A DNA stretch of 64,000 bases. It comes from Rutpela maculata (Eukaryota; Arthropoda; Insecta; Coleoptera; Cerambycidae). Both the position numbers and the translations under genes were made by a program. The stretch is from NCBI GenBank assembly GCA_936432065.2, contig OW386285.2, positions 39,859,920 to 39,923,919 on the forward strand, in the 5' to 3' direction. The notes beneath the pieces were generated by a model. That model saw nothing but the letters and a program-made list of their open reading frames with translations, ran no database searches and was not told the origin of the DNA. Shown one piece after another: positions 33,770 through 45,499 of the stretch; positions within the stretch are counted from its first letter, which is position 1, and each line of letters starts with the position of its first letter.

Positions 33770-35160
33770 TTATTTCATACTGTCCGGTAAATCCTTTCTA
33801 AATTGTTATAAAAGTTATAATTATTGAAATTTAAAAAATATTAGTTCGTAATCTAACAATCGCATCACCGCACCGTAATGATGTTATAGCCATTGTTTTC
33901 CATAGCTAATTATGATTGTCTTTAGCTTGTCACTCTCAACTAAATAAAACCACAATTTTTGCATTGTTTTGTATTATGGAAAATTCGGAGCAGACTTAAA
34001 ATAAATCTGTTGAAGCAACCGGAAAATTAATCCAGAAAAAATCATCATATTTAGTGTAAATTAAATAATCTGTATATTGGCTCCTAATAAGATAGAAAAC
34101 CTCAAAATAAAATAAAAATTACTAATTTTAATTAAGCAAAATATTAAAAATTTTGTAAGTAGAAGCCTAATCTGTAGTTATCTAACATTCTTCATTTGCT
34201 AAAGTTGGTAGAAAAGTATGTTTTATAAGTAGTGGTAGGGGCGGGTAGGGGCCAAAGTGCTTACTTCACAATAGTATCAATATGAATTAATATAAGTTCA
34301 AATAAAATAAAAATTACTAACTTTAGTTAAGCAAAATATTATAAATTTTGTAAGTAGAAGCCTAATCTATAGTTATGTAACATTCTTCATTTACTAAAGT
34401 TGGTAGAATGTATATTTTACAGTAAAAAAAACCAATATACAGCGGTGAATGATTTTCTTCAATAAAACACTTCTCGGGGCGCATTTTTATAGTTGGCTAT
34501 GACTCCATTATTATGTGTCTCTTTGAATTATGACAGTTACTTTTGTTATAAATATTGAAGAACCTATTGATAATATATTATTATATCCCCGTTTTTGAAC
34601 AATATGGCAAAAAGGTATACTCAGTTTGCACATTTTGATTTTGATTTCGTGATATTAATAATTGTCATCGTCATTTAACGTACTTAACTGACTTACTTCG
34701 TAATTGTACTTTAGAGCTTTCTGCCAAACAAGACTAAAAATCGAATTGTCTCAAGGAATTATATCTACTATATGAAACATAAACATTTGATCGTCGACGA
34801 TTTTCATTCCACATATTCACCATTAAGAAGAGAAGTTCTGAAAGAATTTGAAAAGCATTTGAAAATAGTGTTAATAAATAATTGTTGTAGTTAGTTTAAA
34901 AATAAACTTTTCATGAAGTAAATAATTGCTAAAACTGTGCATTTAAATATTTTATTTCTTAAATTCTTAGGTGAAAAAGTCAAAATTCAAAACTTGCTTA
35001 CTAATAACAATAATATGATAGTGTTGCTAGGTAACACATTACAGTATCAGATACCGTAATGTTCGCAGGTAACACATTACGGTATCAGATACTGTAATGT
35101 TCGATTTACCGGCCGCAAATGAGTCCGGGAAATAGTCATTTACCGGACAGTATGAAATAA
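33770..35160. mobile_element. Inserted element with 23-bp perfect TIRs
   Basis: Positions 33770-33792 and 35138-35160 are exact reverse complements (core ATACTGTCCGGTAAAT). Outside them, 33650-33760 forms its own hairpin (gtccggtaggtgactta with its complement near 33745). Near the right end a 38-bp unit with a palindromic acggtatcagataccgt-type core is doubled (35030-35105). One short open frame at 34770 (MKHKHLIVDDFHSTYSPLRR) is unrecognised. No transposase was identified. Confidence 0.55.
34100..34435. repeat. Two ~190-bp direct repeats
   Basis: 34105-34215 and 34295-34410 share aaataaaataaaaattacta, ttttgtaagtagaagcctaa and aacattcttcattt-ctaaag. An internal duplication of the inserted element. 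Confidence 0.7.
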
Positions 35161-35611
35161 ATCATATTTACACGGTTGTACATTACATTATGAAATGTAT
35201 ATTTGTAAAATATATAAATATTTAGATATTAAAATGAAATATCATTTCACCAAATTTATATTCGATTACAAAAACATCAAAATCAAAAAAATTTTTTATA
35301 ATTAATTAATTAATTATTATTAATAACATTTTTATTTACCGATCGATTTTGTTCAAAAACAATAGGGTTTTTCTTCTAGCTAACACTAATTTACTGTCCA
35401 AATTTCAATACAATCGGATTTTTCTTTCTTGAGTTAACGTGCTTACAAGAAACGTGACGGACGGACGGACAGACGGACATTTTGAAAGTTGTTCAGAATT
35501 CGTTAACACAATGATATGAAATTTTTTTCTCTACGAGCGATATTTACGATTTTAGAAATGTGCCGATCAAATACAATATACTCTTCGTTTTTGCGAAGAG
35601 TATAAAAATGC

Positions 35612-36045
35612 GAAAATTTCATAATTTGGACTTGAATTGATGTTCAGCGGTTCAAAATATACGGGATTATGTGTTCTGGTCTCTGGAAAAAACATTATTT
35701 TTTTATCTCTGTATTAAGATAAAGGATGGATTACGTCCATCCTTTATCTTTACTACTATATTTACCCCTAAGAATTATCACATTTTATCGACATAGCCTT
35801 AGAAAAAATCACATTTTCTACAATCATTAAAATTTTACTTTCGTATTAACACATTTTGTTAAAAAAATTATAGTGAAAACGCGGTAATAATTTGACATTA
35901 ATTGTTCCGTTCTTGAGTTAGAGCGAAGTAAATAATTACTGGCATACACAGAGTTAAAAAAATAATGGTATTTTCCAAAGACTAGAATACATAATCCCGT
36001 GTATTTTGAACCGCCGAATACGAATTTGAAGTCCAAATTAGGATT
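35612..36045. mobile_element. Foldback element with central hairpin
   Basis: Arms of ~95 bp (35612-35706 and 35950-36045) pair through aatttggactt, cggttcaaaata and cgggattatgt. Between them, 35716-35730 and 35736-35750 form a perfect 15-bp stem with loop ttacg. Non-coding. Confidence 0.7.
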
Positions 36046-37036
36046 TTTTTTTAATCTGGAATTTCTGGATTAGCAGTTCTCGAGAAAAATGCATGTGAAA
36101 ATATTTAAGTCAATCGCGGCTTAAAGTCTATTATTAAAATAGAGCCCTATTGAAATTTATTGTCATTTGCCTGTCATAAGTAATTATTTCACACTATAAA
36201 CACACTAGCGCTGACGTATATCAACCTGTAAAACTAATTTTCTTGCAGATGAATTTCAAGAATATTTTATTATGCTGATAGAATTAACATAAATCATAAA
36301 TAACACCCATTATTGTGCATATTCTTATTAATAATTATTAATGTTACAAACAATTTGTTGACAAACATTTGTTTTTTTATAATTGTCAAACAGGAAATAG
36401 AAAACGAAAAGAATTCTTTTTCTTATTTGTTTATTTTTAGTAAAGCAACTTGCAGAATGTGCGCTTTTAATTTCACCAACGATTTTTAATATACACTTAG
36501 CCAGCACAATTTTTTTTTAAATAAATTACTTCTACATTATATTGGCCTGTTAAATACCTCATAAAACTAACAAAAATATCCGTTCTTTGAATGAACTAAA
36601 ATATCTGGGAAAAAAGAAATTATCGAGAATAATATAAGCCTTTTCTTATGCAATAGATGATTGACGAAAGTTTCCTGATATTTTTTTTCATCGACATTTT
36701 TAAGAGGATCTTAATATCTATAATGAAATTAGAGCTGTCGCAAAATTGAAGATTGATTGCAGTAATTTTGTCTGCAATTTTTCGGATGTTCCTCGGAAAT
36801 ATGGTTGAAATTTGAAATACTTGATATCCTATATAATCCGACCCATTGTCTGTCAACATGTACAATTTCAACTTGATGCATCAATGTGATTGATAAGAGA
36901 CAAGCAGACAGTTTCACTTTTATTCACTTAAAAAAAAATAATTTTTTTTTGATCACTTAAGAGAGACTATCTGGAGGTTGGGGGTTCTAAAAATATAATG
37001 GATCCATTGTCAGATAATCAACTTACAGTAATATTC
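36046..37036. other. AT-rich stretch, nothing recognised
   Basis: No supported gene, RNA or repeat. Confidence 0.4.
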
Positions 37037-37231
37037 GTATGTATAGTCTGGTAAACTCTAAAGTGGTGTATGTATGAGTTGGTAACACGACGTACGATTT
37101 GATATGCGATGCGCATAAAGCTATCGCAGTGACATAGAGATGAACTAGTTGCGTATGTCTTATTCTCTTAGTTTATATGATGAAGCGACCTTTGGATGCG
37201 CCAGCTTAGAGTTTAATCGACTATACATATG
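37037..37231. mobile_element. Short MITE, ~195 bp
   Basis: Left gtatgtatagtctggtaaac and right sequence complement it (taaactcta, gactatacat) over about 30 bp. Non-coding; no clear target duplication. Confidence 0.55.
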
Positions 37232-38972
37232 TGTATGTCTACGTATGCCTGAAATTAGCTTGGTTATATTCTCATAATTTCTGAAACCGAAACTAAATAA
37301 TAGTACATGCGGTAGGAACAGCCGATACGCCGTCAATTATCGTGTAAGGCAAGACGTTCGCACCCTTTTTCAAAGATGGCGAATGTCTTTTAGCACTCAG
37401 GAGGTTCATACTTACCAGGTTCCTGATTGCCATTCATAAACTTATCATTTTTTTTATCTGATTTTTTTTTTCAAATTTGAGCGAGCGTAACGCTTCCTTG
37501 TACCGCCCAAAATGAATGGGAGTCTGGATTCATGATTTTTGGGGTAAATTAAGAAATCTCTCCAACCCCCATGCGTAAACCTATGACTTATTTGTGATTT
37601 TTTTACTTTTACAAGTCATATTTCTTACACCTTTGGGAGCCTGCCGTACGCCCCTGTCCAAAAAAAAAGGGGCTGGCATGGTCATTTCTGTGCTCCACTG
37701 CCCCAAATTAAAAACAATTCACACATGTTGGGAGTGCGGGGTCCTGGTCTATAAGTCATGATTTTTTTTTTAGAGAACCCTGGGTATAGATATATACACA
37801 CGTGTTGACTTATTTTGAGTCTGCTAGTCCTATGCCAAATTCGAATATCTTAGCACTATATAGAAGCGACACTGTGGCTTAGCCGATATAAATTTTACAA
37901 TTTTTTGGGATCATGAGGTATTTCCTACCTTAGTAGGTATGCTTTTAGAGGGCAGAATATTTGCTAGTGAAATATTTTGGCACGAGAACTCCTTTAAGTA
38001 GGAATAAGTCTTTCGGCTGGTGTCTATTAAAATCGAAACTTTAGCGTTTTGTGGCAATACACAGTTATTGTAACTTAACGCGGCCAGGCTTGTAATTCGT
38101 AATTCAGCGCTCAGCGGGGCATTAGTCCGGAGAATAGCCGTTGGTTGCAGTCTGGTTTTTATTCCTTATATTTTTAAGGAAACGTATAGACAAAAATATT
38201 TCATTAGTAAATATTTCCTACCTGCATAATACTAACCTAAGCAATTCACCGAGCAGACAAATATAGCTAAAAAATAGGTAAACTCCGCTTTACAAAAAAT
38301 GTAATATAATCGAAGAAAACCGACATTAGGATATTGACAGAAATGTAATGTTTTTAACATTACTAAATCCAGAAAAGTTATTCTAGAAAAAGGTATCTGT
38401 CTGTTGGTCTGTTATTTGAGGTTTGTTTAAGGACACGATAACTTGAAACTAAACTAGGTAAATGAGAGTTGCATTTCAGCCGAATTCCGTGATGTTTACG
38501 CGCGATAAATAAATAGAACTGAGCACTACCTCTTCGCTTTTGAACGTTGCCTACAAGTTTATTTATTCAGGTATTATAATTTATATAAAAAGTTAAATAA
38601 ACGAACTACTTGTAGGTGAAACTCTTCCCTGTTATTCGAAATTCAATCATCAAAACATAATTATTTGGTTTAAAATTATTACAAACAAATCAAAAATAAC
38701 AAATCATTGGAATGTGTGTTTTTAATTATTATTCAAAGGTGTGTATGTTTATTTAACTGTTTAACGTAAATTCAGTAAAAACAGTTTATATTATTGCAGA
38801 ATTTAAAAATACGGAGGTTTATTACCACTCATTTTAATACTTTCTTAGTGTTGATTTTGATATGAAATAGCTAATTAAATTTAATTTTAGGCCAGAGAAA
38901 TGTTTACTACTAACTTTGCGGATTCGTAGTTTTGAATTTTGTAATAAGAAATTGCTATTTGTAGTCGATGTG
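37232..38972. other. Unassigned, mixed composition
   Basis: Some less AT-rich patches (37470-37700, 38040-38150) look like repeat-derived DNA, but no other copy in the window matches and no frame holds. Confidence 0.35.
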
Positions 38973-39612
38973 GTAAATGGTAACACCCAATAACGTTTTT
39001 ATTTTTTTCCGATTTGAATCAAATTTTACTTAAGTATAGAACTAATTAGGATCTACTTATGTCCAGAAAAATATTCGCCTCCTACAAATGCAAAGCCACC
39101 TGCGGTACCAAAATATGCGGAGAAAATCAAGAAATCATATTAGGCATTTTTTTACCGGAAAATTTTGTTAATAAAACTTGTTCAGAATTGTCCAAAAACC
39201 GTATGGCCAAAATTTAATCAAAATTAAAAAATTGAGAAATTGAAATTTTAAAAATAATTATTTACAAAAAAAAAAAATGTAAATTGCTAGACAACTGCCT
39301 GGCAGCTTGGGATTAATTTCAAACAAAATTGTCATAGTACAGTTTTATAAACAAAAAAAAAATAATTAAATGATTAAATTTTGGACTTAAGGTTTTTTAA
39401 CAATTCTGAGCAAGTTTCATTAACAAAATTTTCCGATAAAAATATGCCTAATATGATTTTTGATTTTATTCGCATATTTTGGTACCGCAAGTGGCTTTGC
39501 ATTTGTAGGATGTGAATTTTTTTCTGGTCGTAAGTAGATAATTGTTCCATACTTAAGTAAAATTTTATTCAAATCGGAATAAAAATAAAAGTGTTACCAT
39601 TTCAAGTGAAAC
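38973..39612. mobile_element. Foldback family D, copy 2
   Basis: Arms share cctcctacaaatgcaaagcc, acctgcggtaccaaaat and caatttgaaatt-type words with copies at 17724 and 51840. The ends read aatggtaacaccc and its complement. The left edge is approximate and the outermost bases differ from copy 3. Confidence 0.75.
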
Positions 39613-40114
39613 AGCAAGAAGGTATATATTTTCATGATTTTAGAATACTAATTTCTTATGTTTGTTGGGTATTTTGCCATTGTAAAAATATTTAAAAATT
39701 ATAACTTCGCTATTTTCCTAGGTAGGTAATTAATTTACTAAAAAGGTTTAAAAAAAATAAAAGTGGCTATTTAAAAAACTAGATCTTAAAGGTAAAATTC
39801 AACCAAAGATAACCTATTACTTTAAGGCAAATTTAGACTTATTACTTCAAATGAATGAAATTAAAAAAAGACTAATTTATTAATAACAAAATTTATTAAC
39901 AAAACTGAATGTCGGAGAGCATTGAGACAAAACAGGTGGTGGTTAAATAAAAATTGTGCTAACGATAAAAAAAACAACAAATATTTACAAAAAAGGGACA
40001 CCCAGAGAGACAGATGTAACTGTCTAAAATATAAACAATAAGACATTAAAAAATGAGAGAGTAAATGGAGATTTCAATGATTTTTAGTTTTTGTTAAAAA
40101 GTTTGTCTACCCAG
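39613..40114. other. AT-rich stretch, nothing recognised
   Basis: 39640-39700 weakly resembles 230-290. Otherwise empty. Confidence 0.35.
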
Positions 40115-40705
40115 TTTTGACATTTGATGCGTACACTGTAGTGTACATTGGGACCTAATAATACGATTACCATTGAAGCAAAAACGATTAAAAAATATTA
40201 ATTTTCACAGTTTCTTAAAATATTGACAACAAAAAATGTGTATTTATTGAGTATTTATTTTTTAGTATGATAATATGATATAATAATTTCGACATCCTCG
40301 TCAGTTTGCCCCTGCATAGCAGACTTAGGAACTTCCTTTGCATAAACCTGATCCTAATCAGGTTCTAACATAATAACATCTGGCTCTTCATTTACGACCT
40401 GCATGCCTAAAAATTTAAATATATCCTATCAGCCTCCAATTTGAATAACATCATTTTCAAACAAATCTTCTTGTTGATGGGAATCTTCCCATCCATCACC
40501 ATCTTCGCTCAAAACATCTAGATCTGAGTCATCATTTTATAAATAGCAAATAAAATCTTTATATGCCAGTGAGTTTTTGCTCATTTTGAACAAAAATTGC
40601 CAAAAGAATCCCGCTTTTATATATAATCAAAAAAAAAAAATAGGTTAGGTATATGTACCACCAAGTCCCAATGCACACTATAGTGTACATGTATTTAATT
40701 TAAAA
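40115..40705 (-). mobile_element. Small inverted-repeat element with acidic ORF remnant
   Basis: 40130-40158 (gtacactgtagtgtacattg and on) is the near complement of 40670-40697. Between them a minus-strand frame from about 40584 reads MSKNSLAYKDFICYL, a stop, then NDDSDLDVLSEDGDGWEDSH, more acidic residues and further stops. An acidic N terminus is usual for piggyBac-like transposases, but I see no catalytic part and no certain TTAA, so the family is open. Confidence 0.4.
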
Positions 40706-41101
40706 TAAATATAAATAAAATAAATAGTTTATTATTCGTTTAAGTTTACAGTGCAAAATGTATGTATATAATAAACTATTTTCTTGGGACACGCTGAGCT
40801 GCAACCAGCTTGTATTGTGTCCCCTACAAGTAAAATATATTCAGGTAATAATATATAAATAATAAATTAATTTAATAGTTAATGAGGAAAACACGAATGA
40901 AATAATTAGAAAAGACCATACCGGCCATATCTATATAATACTAAAGGTTATACTTATTACAACACAAACAAATTAAAAAAAGCGAGATGATCAACGGCAA
41001 TGGGGAACTTGTGTGTTTATGTATAAAAACACGCCACACCGACTAACTTTGCAATAAATAATTAAAGTTGAAATCCTCGCCATTCCTCAACGAAAAGCAC
41101 T
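40706..41101. other. Unassigned AT-rich stretch
   Basis: 40790-40860 looks like a LINE or SINE tail (atattcaggtaataatatat), but this cannot be confirmed. Confidence 0.3.
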
Positions 41102-42081
41102 GTGACGTCAGATCGAGAGGGCTAATCTCACTTGGTGTCCCACAGATGGCGAACTTTAGCCGAGCGGTACTTCTTCACCCTAATTAATAGACTGGGCGAC
41201 GGTTGGCTTTGAGACGTCCGCATATTCGGTCATAAGTCTTTTGTTTTTTATGGTAGGAAAAAAATAAAAAAGTGTCGGAAAGCGCAATCAATTCTCTTTA
41301 CATAAGCTGTCTACAAATTTTTCGAAAAAAAAAAACAATAATTATCGAGATATTCTAGGAAATGTAGGAAATTACACGTTTTCCTATAGAGTGTATGTAA
41401 ATCTTAAAAAAATAATTTTACCCAAACCTTGCCCCTCTAATTCCTTCATTTTTGTCGGAATTCAAAAAAAAAAAAAGTTTTAGCAAATTTAATTCTATTT
41501 AAATTAGCTAGAGTAGTCTTTTGGCGTAGGAGCCAATATTAAACAAATGCAATTTTTTGCCGTACATGGCTGACATTTCAGTAGTTATCTCCGAAACGAG
41601 AAAAAAAAATCAAAATTCTGACGGCAGCAGAAGATTCGCAATGGAAAATACTCTTTTGACCTTATTTTTTATTTCGAGCTAACTCCCACCGTTTCGGAAA
41701 TATTTGCGAAAAATAGCAAAAAACAGCTTACATTTCGGAGCCGAAAAAATTGCAGAAACATGCAATCTTGACACGTTCATATTTTTCGAAAAACACCATT
41801 GAGACGGCCATACGATGTCGCGGCGTAAAGAGGAAGTCTTCGAGATAAACCTGATCGTAAATTGCACGGCGAAATTCGAAAATTCGGCTCGGCATGAACG
41901 AATCAAAAGTAGCATTTTGTGACATTTCAGAATGTTGATGTTTTTCCAACGAATTTTAGGTTAGGTTGTGTTCACTGCCAGTTGTTTCTGACAAATGTGC
42001 ATGCGCATGCGGAATGATCAAAGCCAAAGCAAAATCGGTGTCGCTTGAAGCCGTCATCCGACCTTCTCGATCTGACGTCAC
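41102..42081. mobile_element. Element with 17-bp perfect TIRs (GTGACGTCAGATCGAGA)
   Basis: 41102-41118 and 42065-42081 are exact reverse complements. The 980-bp interior has no recognisable protein, though it holds overlapping minus-strand frames at 41679-41949. No matching target duplication was seen, so class is unknown. Confidence 0.5.
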
Positions 42082-42134
42082 GTTTCAGGAGTGGGTAAAA
42101 TCGGGCAGATTTATATTTCTGAAAGAGATTTTCT

Positions 42135-42242
42135 TTTTAATTTTTTTTTTGTCTATGGGGTTTTTAATGATGTTAGTTTACGATGTTTTTTTAATTTTTT
42201 TGTTGTCTATGGGGTTTTTAATGATGTTAGTTTACGATTTTG
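42135..42242. repeat. Two 54-bp tandem units
   Basis: gtctatggggtttttaatga and the following bases to tttacgatg occur twice at a 54-bp interval (42151 and 42205). Because 54 is a multiple of 3, an open frame through them repeats a hydrophobic motif; I do not treat that as a gene. Confidence 0.8.
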
Positions 42243-42299
42243 AGTATTTTAAATTAATTTTATTTTTTGGGCAAGTTCCCTATTGGAAAGTACATAAAA

Positions 42300-42835
42300 T
42301 TAAATGAGGATATAAAAGAGATTTGTGTTTTTTAATATAAAGTCTGTTACGGTCTTTATAAAAACTTTTAGTTTCGTAATTTCTTTCATTGTAAGAGGCA
42401 AAATATTATAAAATTTAGGTCCAAAAAAATTGAAAAACCTTTGAGATTGGTTTTTAATCAATTTTTGTGTTAATAAGTTTTTGTATGCATTATTTCGGGT
42501 ATTATATATGTGAGAAATTTCACGAAATTTGACGTTTTGTTTATGAGCAAAAATTATCGATGATTTAACATATAAAAAAAGAACATTTGAAGTTTCAGAA
42601 TCTTGGTATAACTGACTAGTGGAGTACCTTTTGTTTTTTCTATATATTATTTTTAAAATTGTATTTTGAGTTATATTTAATCTATTTAATGTATTATCAT
42701 GTAGACCACCCCAAGCCACTATTCCGTACTGTACAGTATTACTGACTCAACCAAGGCCCTGTATACCATATTCAAAACAGATGTACTAAGATATTCTCTT
42801 GACCAAAGATCAAAAATTTTTTCACCAATGCACTA
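42300..42835 (-). pseudogene. LINE ORF2 C-terminal fragment
   Basis: Minus strand: STSVLNMVYRALVESVILY, a small duplication that shifts frame near 42730, then YGIVAWGGLHDNTLNRLN, SHIYNTRNNAYKN and FFGPKFYNILPLTMKEI to a stop near 42300. This is the thumb and C-terminal part of a CR1/Jockey-type reverse transcriptase. The final 139 codons are open, so it is younger than most LINE debris here. It is cut off abruptly at about 42835. Confidence 0.75.
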
Positions 42836-45128
42836 AATAATATATACGGTTAATTATAACCCTTGTTTATAACTAAAAAAATATATACCACTGCACTTCA
42901 ACTTTTCACAAAAAAAAAACAAACAGTAAACAAATCAGTTGCCGTCAATTCTGTTCGAAACACACTCGCCATAATAATAACAGATGTAGTTTTCATTTTT
43001 GAACCCACAGATAGCAGCAGGCATATTGTAACTTTAATAAGGTGTACACTGAGTGTACTGTGGGATGCAAGGGTCAAAATCGTATCAAATTTTGTATTAA
43101 GAAAAATTTGAATCGCCCTACATTACAGTGTATGCCAGGACCGAAAGGGTTTTAAGACAATTTGAAATAAATAATGATTCATTCACTTCCTGAATAAAGA
43201 GTCTCAAACAAATGGTTTACGAATGAATAATTAAATATTCGTTTGACTAAACATCACACGGTAATATAAGAGAATTTAACGAAAAGGTATTAAAGGTAAA
43301 AAAATATAAAAGGTACAAAAAATGGTGTTTACACACAAACTTTAAATTTGCATAATTTGTAAAGGTAAGTTCGTAGCACTCACGAAGGTCTATATAGGTA
43401 ATTACGCAAAACTTAACCGGATCAAAGAGATAACGTACATAAAGTTACGGGAACGTAATCGTACAATTAACGCACTACACTAGCGAAAAATTGTAGGGAT
43501 GCCAAACCGAAGTCTCTCTCAAAATAGATGACCAAAGGACAGGAAAAATTCTTTATCTACTTACAAAATTGCAGCAACATAAGTACTGTAGACACTAAAC
43601 ATATGATCGCCATCACATTAATCGTTCGGCAGCAGGCACAGATACACTGGAATGTTATTTAAAATTTACTTCTAATAAAACAAACATAATCCTTTTAACA
43701 AATTCTTCAGAATATGCCTGTATTTATAAGACAGATTAAGCGGTAAGTAAATACCATAATTACACACTAAAGAAAGGCCCACCGAATCCAATATGGTTCC
43801 GCTCAAATTTGATATTTACATGGAGAGGGTGCAAAGACAGCGTCAGTGTTAAAGGTCACCAATCAGATTTCTTCGTGCCTCCGCAATACCTTATATGGAA
43901 GGATGATTTTATTTACGTCACGGAAAGACTTCAACAAATTCAAACTGTGACCACAGGGTCGGTTTCAGATAGAATTACTAAACTGATCGTAAAAGTATAT
44001 TCCCTGGTACAATTTGATGATTTTTAATTAATTATTCTATACCCCTTAAAGCAGCATGTTACAAAATTTTGATGAAATAAACCTCTGCGCCAAAAGGATC
44101 AGACAGAGGTTGGTTTTAATACTTCCATTTAAAATGTCTCACACATAAAAATATATAAACGGGGATGTTAAGCTGGGATGTAAACCTGTCCGCAACCAGA
44201 TTTTCACTTACCAAGACACTTGATGAAAATCGTATCCAGCTCCCCCTGTCCCCTGTCTATTACACTGTGTTGTTTTTTGCACAGATTCGTGTGTTAAGCA
44301 GTAGATACGAATTATTTTATTTAACACAGACTTAATTTTAATTACATATATACAGCCTCAGTGTATCTTGCTGGTCATAATTCATCAGCTATTGTTTGGA
44401 TTAACCAAACCACAGTTTGCAGTGTGAACAACTACATCATTTGTTATTCTAGAGCAGTTTACTGTAGATTTTAAATATTCATGGTTTCTTGTAAAAGCTC
44501 TGATACCACTTTGCTAATTGGTTTAAGTTGATGCATTTTTAAAAATCTTGTGTAGTTAGGAATTTATTACCCAGCCGTTTTAACAATAACGAGAATATTT
44601 ATACTGGGGCGAATTATTATTAGCTGTGTCACATTAATCGTTTTGAGACTTTTGAATATTAGAAAAACGTTGAATGGAAATAGAGCAGCCTTTATAGTGA
44701 TTGTAAAAACGCCTAAATTGAAGCAATTTTTTCTCCAAGACAAATCGCGAATTTAGAAAGACAATTTTTAACAAAATTTCTAAAAAACTGAATTAAAGGT
44801 TAACAAAAGACTACGTTTGCTTTAAATAGAATTTGGCTTTCCGCGAACCATTCTAAAATTTTAATACATTGCAGTGCTTACATTCCTGCTAAAAAATTTC
44901 AATGGGCGAAAGCTCAAGAAATGGACAGTTTTTGAGATAGAGCTTGTCAAATACAAACAATTTCGATCATTTTAGACAATAAATATTTTTTTACCCTTAA
45001 ACTGTTAACTTTAAGGAAAAATCTAAGATTTAAAAAATGTTTGAGTTCACTAAAGCCCAGCGAATTTTTTCGAATTTTTTTATCGACTCTTATTAATGTG
45101 TATGTTAATATGCACAATATTCCGTATA
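42836..45128. other. Unassigned 2.3 kb
   Basis: A 72-codon frame (43809-44027, plus; MIFTWRGCKDSVSVKGHQSD...) has more even codon use than its surroundings but no family resemblance. 44050-44160 resembles 290-400 (cctctg-gccaaa, gatcagacag), a dispersed repeat. The rest is AT-rich. Confidence 0.35.
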
Positions 45129-45250
45129 CAGGGTGTCCTAGGATATGTAAGCAATCTCTCGGGAGACCAGATTTTAGGTAAAAACATATATCCATACAAT
45201 TTTTTTCGATAGGATGTTCCCCATGAGATATTCATCGCTGAACACGGGAT
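45129..45250. repeat. Single TA-CAGGGTGTCC terminus
   Basis: CAGGGTGTCCTAGGATATG after TA (45127-45128) resembles the ends of the TA-flanked elements at 6644 and 50224. No partner end was found, so this may be a broken element. Confidence 0.4.
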
Positions 45251-45499
45251 GTGAAAATTAGGTTTTCAATAATAACTTTTTACTGCTTCATATAATTTGG
45301 TCAAATTTAGGTTATGGTCATTATTAATTGAGGCTCTTACGAGGATGAAATTTATTGTTTTAATAACAGATAAGGGAGGCCGGTTGCGAACTACCCTCAT
45401 TTTGCCCCAAATTTTACGGCCCGCAAAATTTTTTACATAAATTAGATGTTATTCGGTTCCTTAAAGCATATAGTGCATACATTTATGTAGTTCCGTGTG

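Larger units (their letters stand above)
33356..35602. mobile_element. Family C element, second copy, split by an insertion
   Basis: Begins TACTCTTCGC at 33356 and ends GCGAAGAGTA at 35593-35602. The left part (to about 33616, including the tRNA-like B box on the minus strand) and the right part (from about 35185, including the GGAC run) match 27011-27608. About 1.57 kb of unrelated sequence lies between. Confidence 0.65.

Noticed and set aside
40115..40705. piggyBac element
   Set aside because: Only an acidic N-terminal-like fragment and inverted repeats are visible. No catalytic Asp motifs and no convincing TTAA pair.
43809..44027. 72-codon plus-strand frame
   Set aside because: Looks slightly coding-like but I could not tie it to any family or exon structure.
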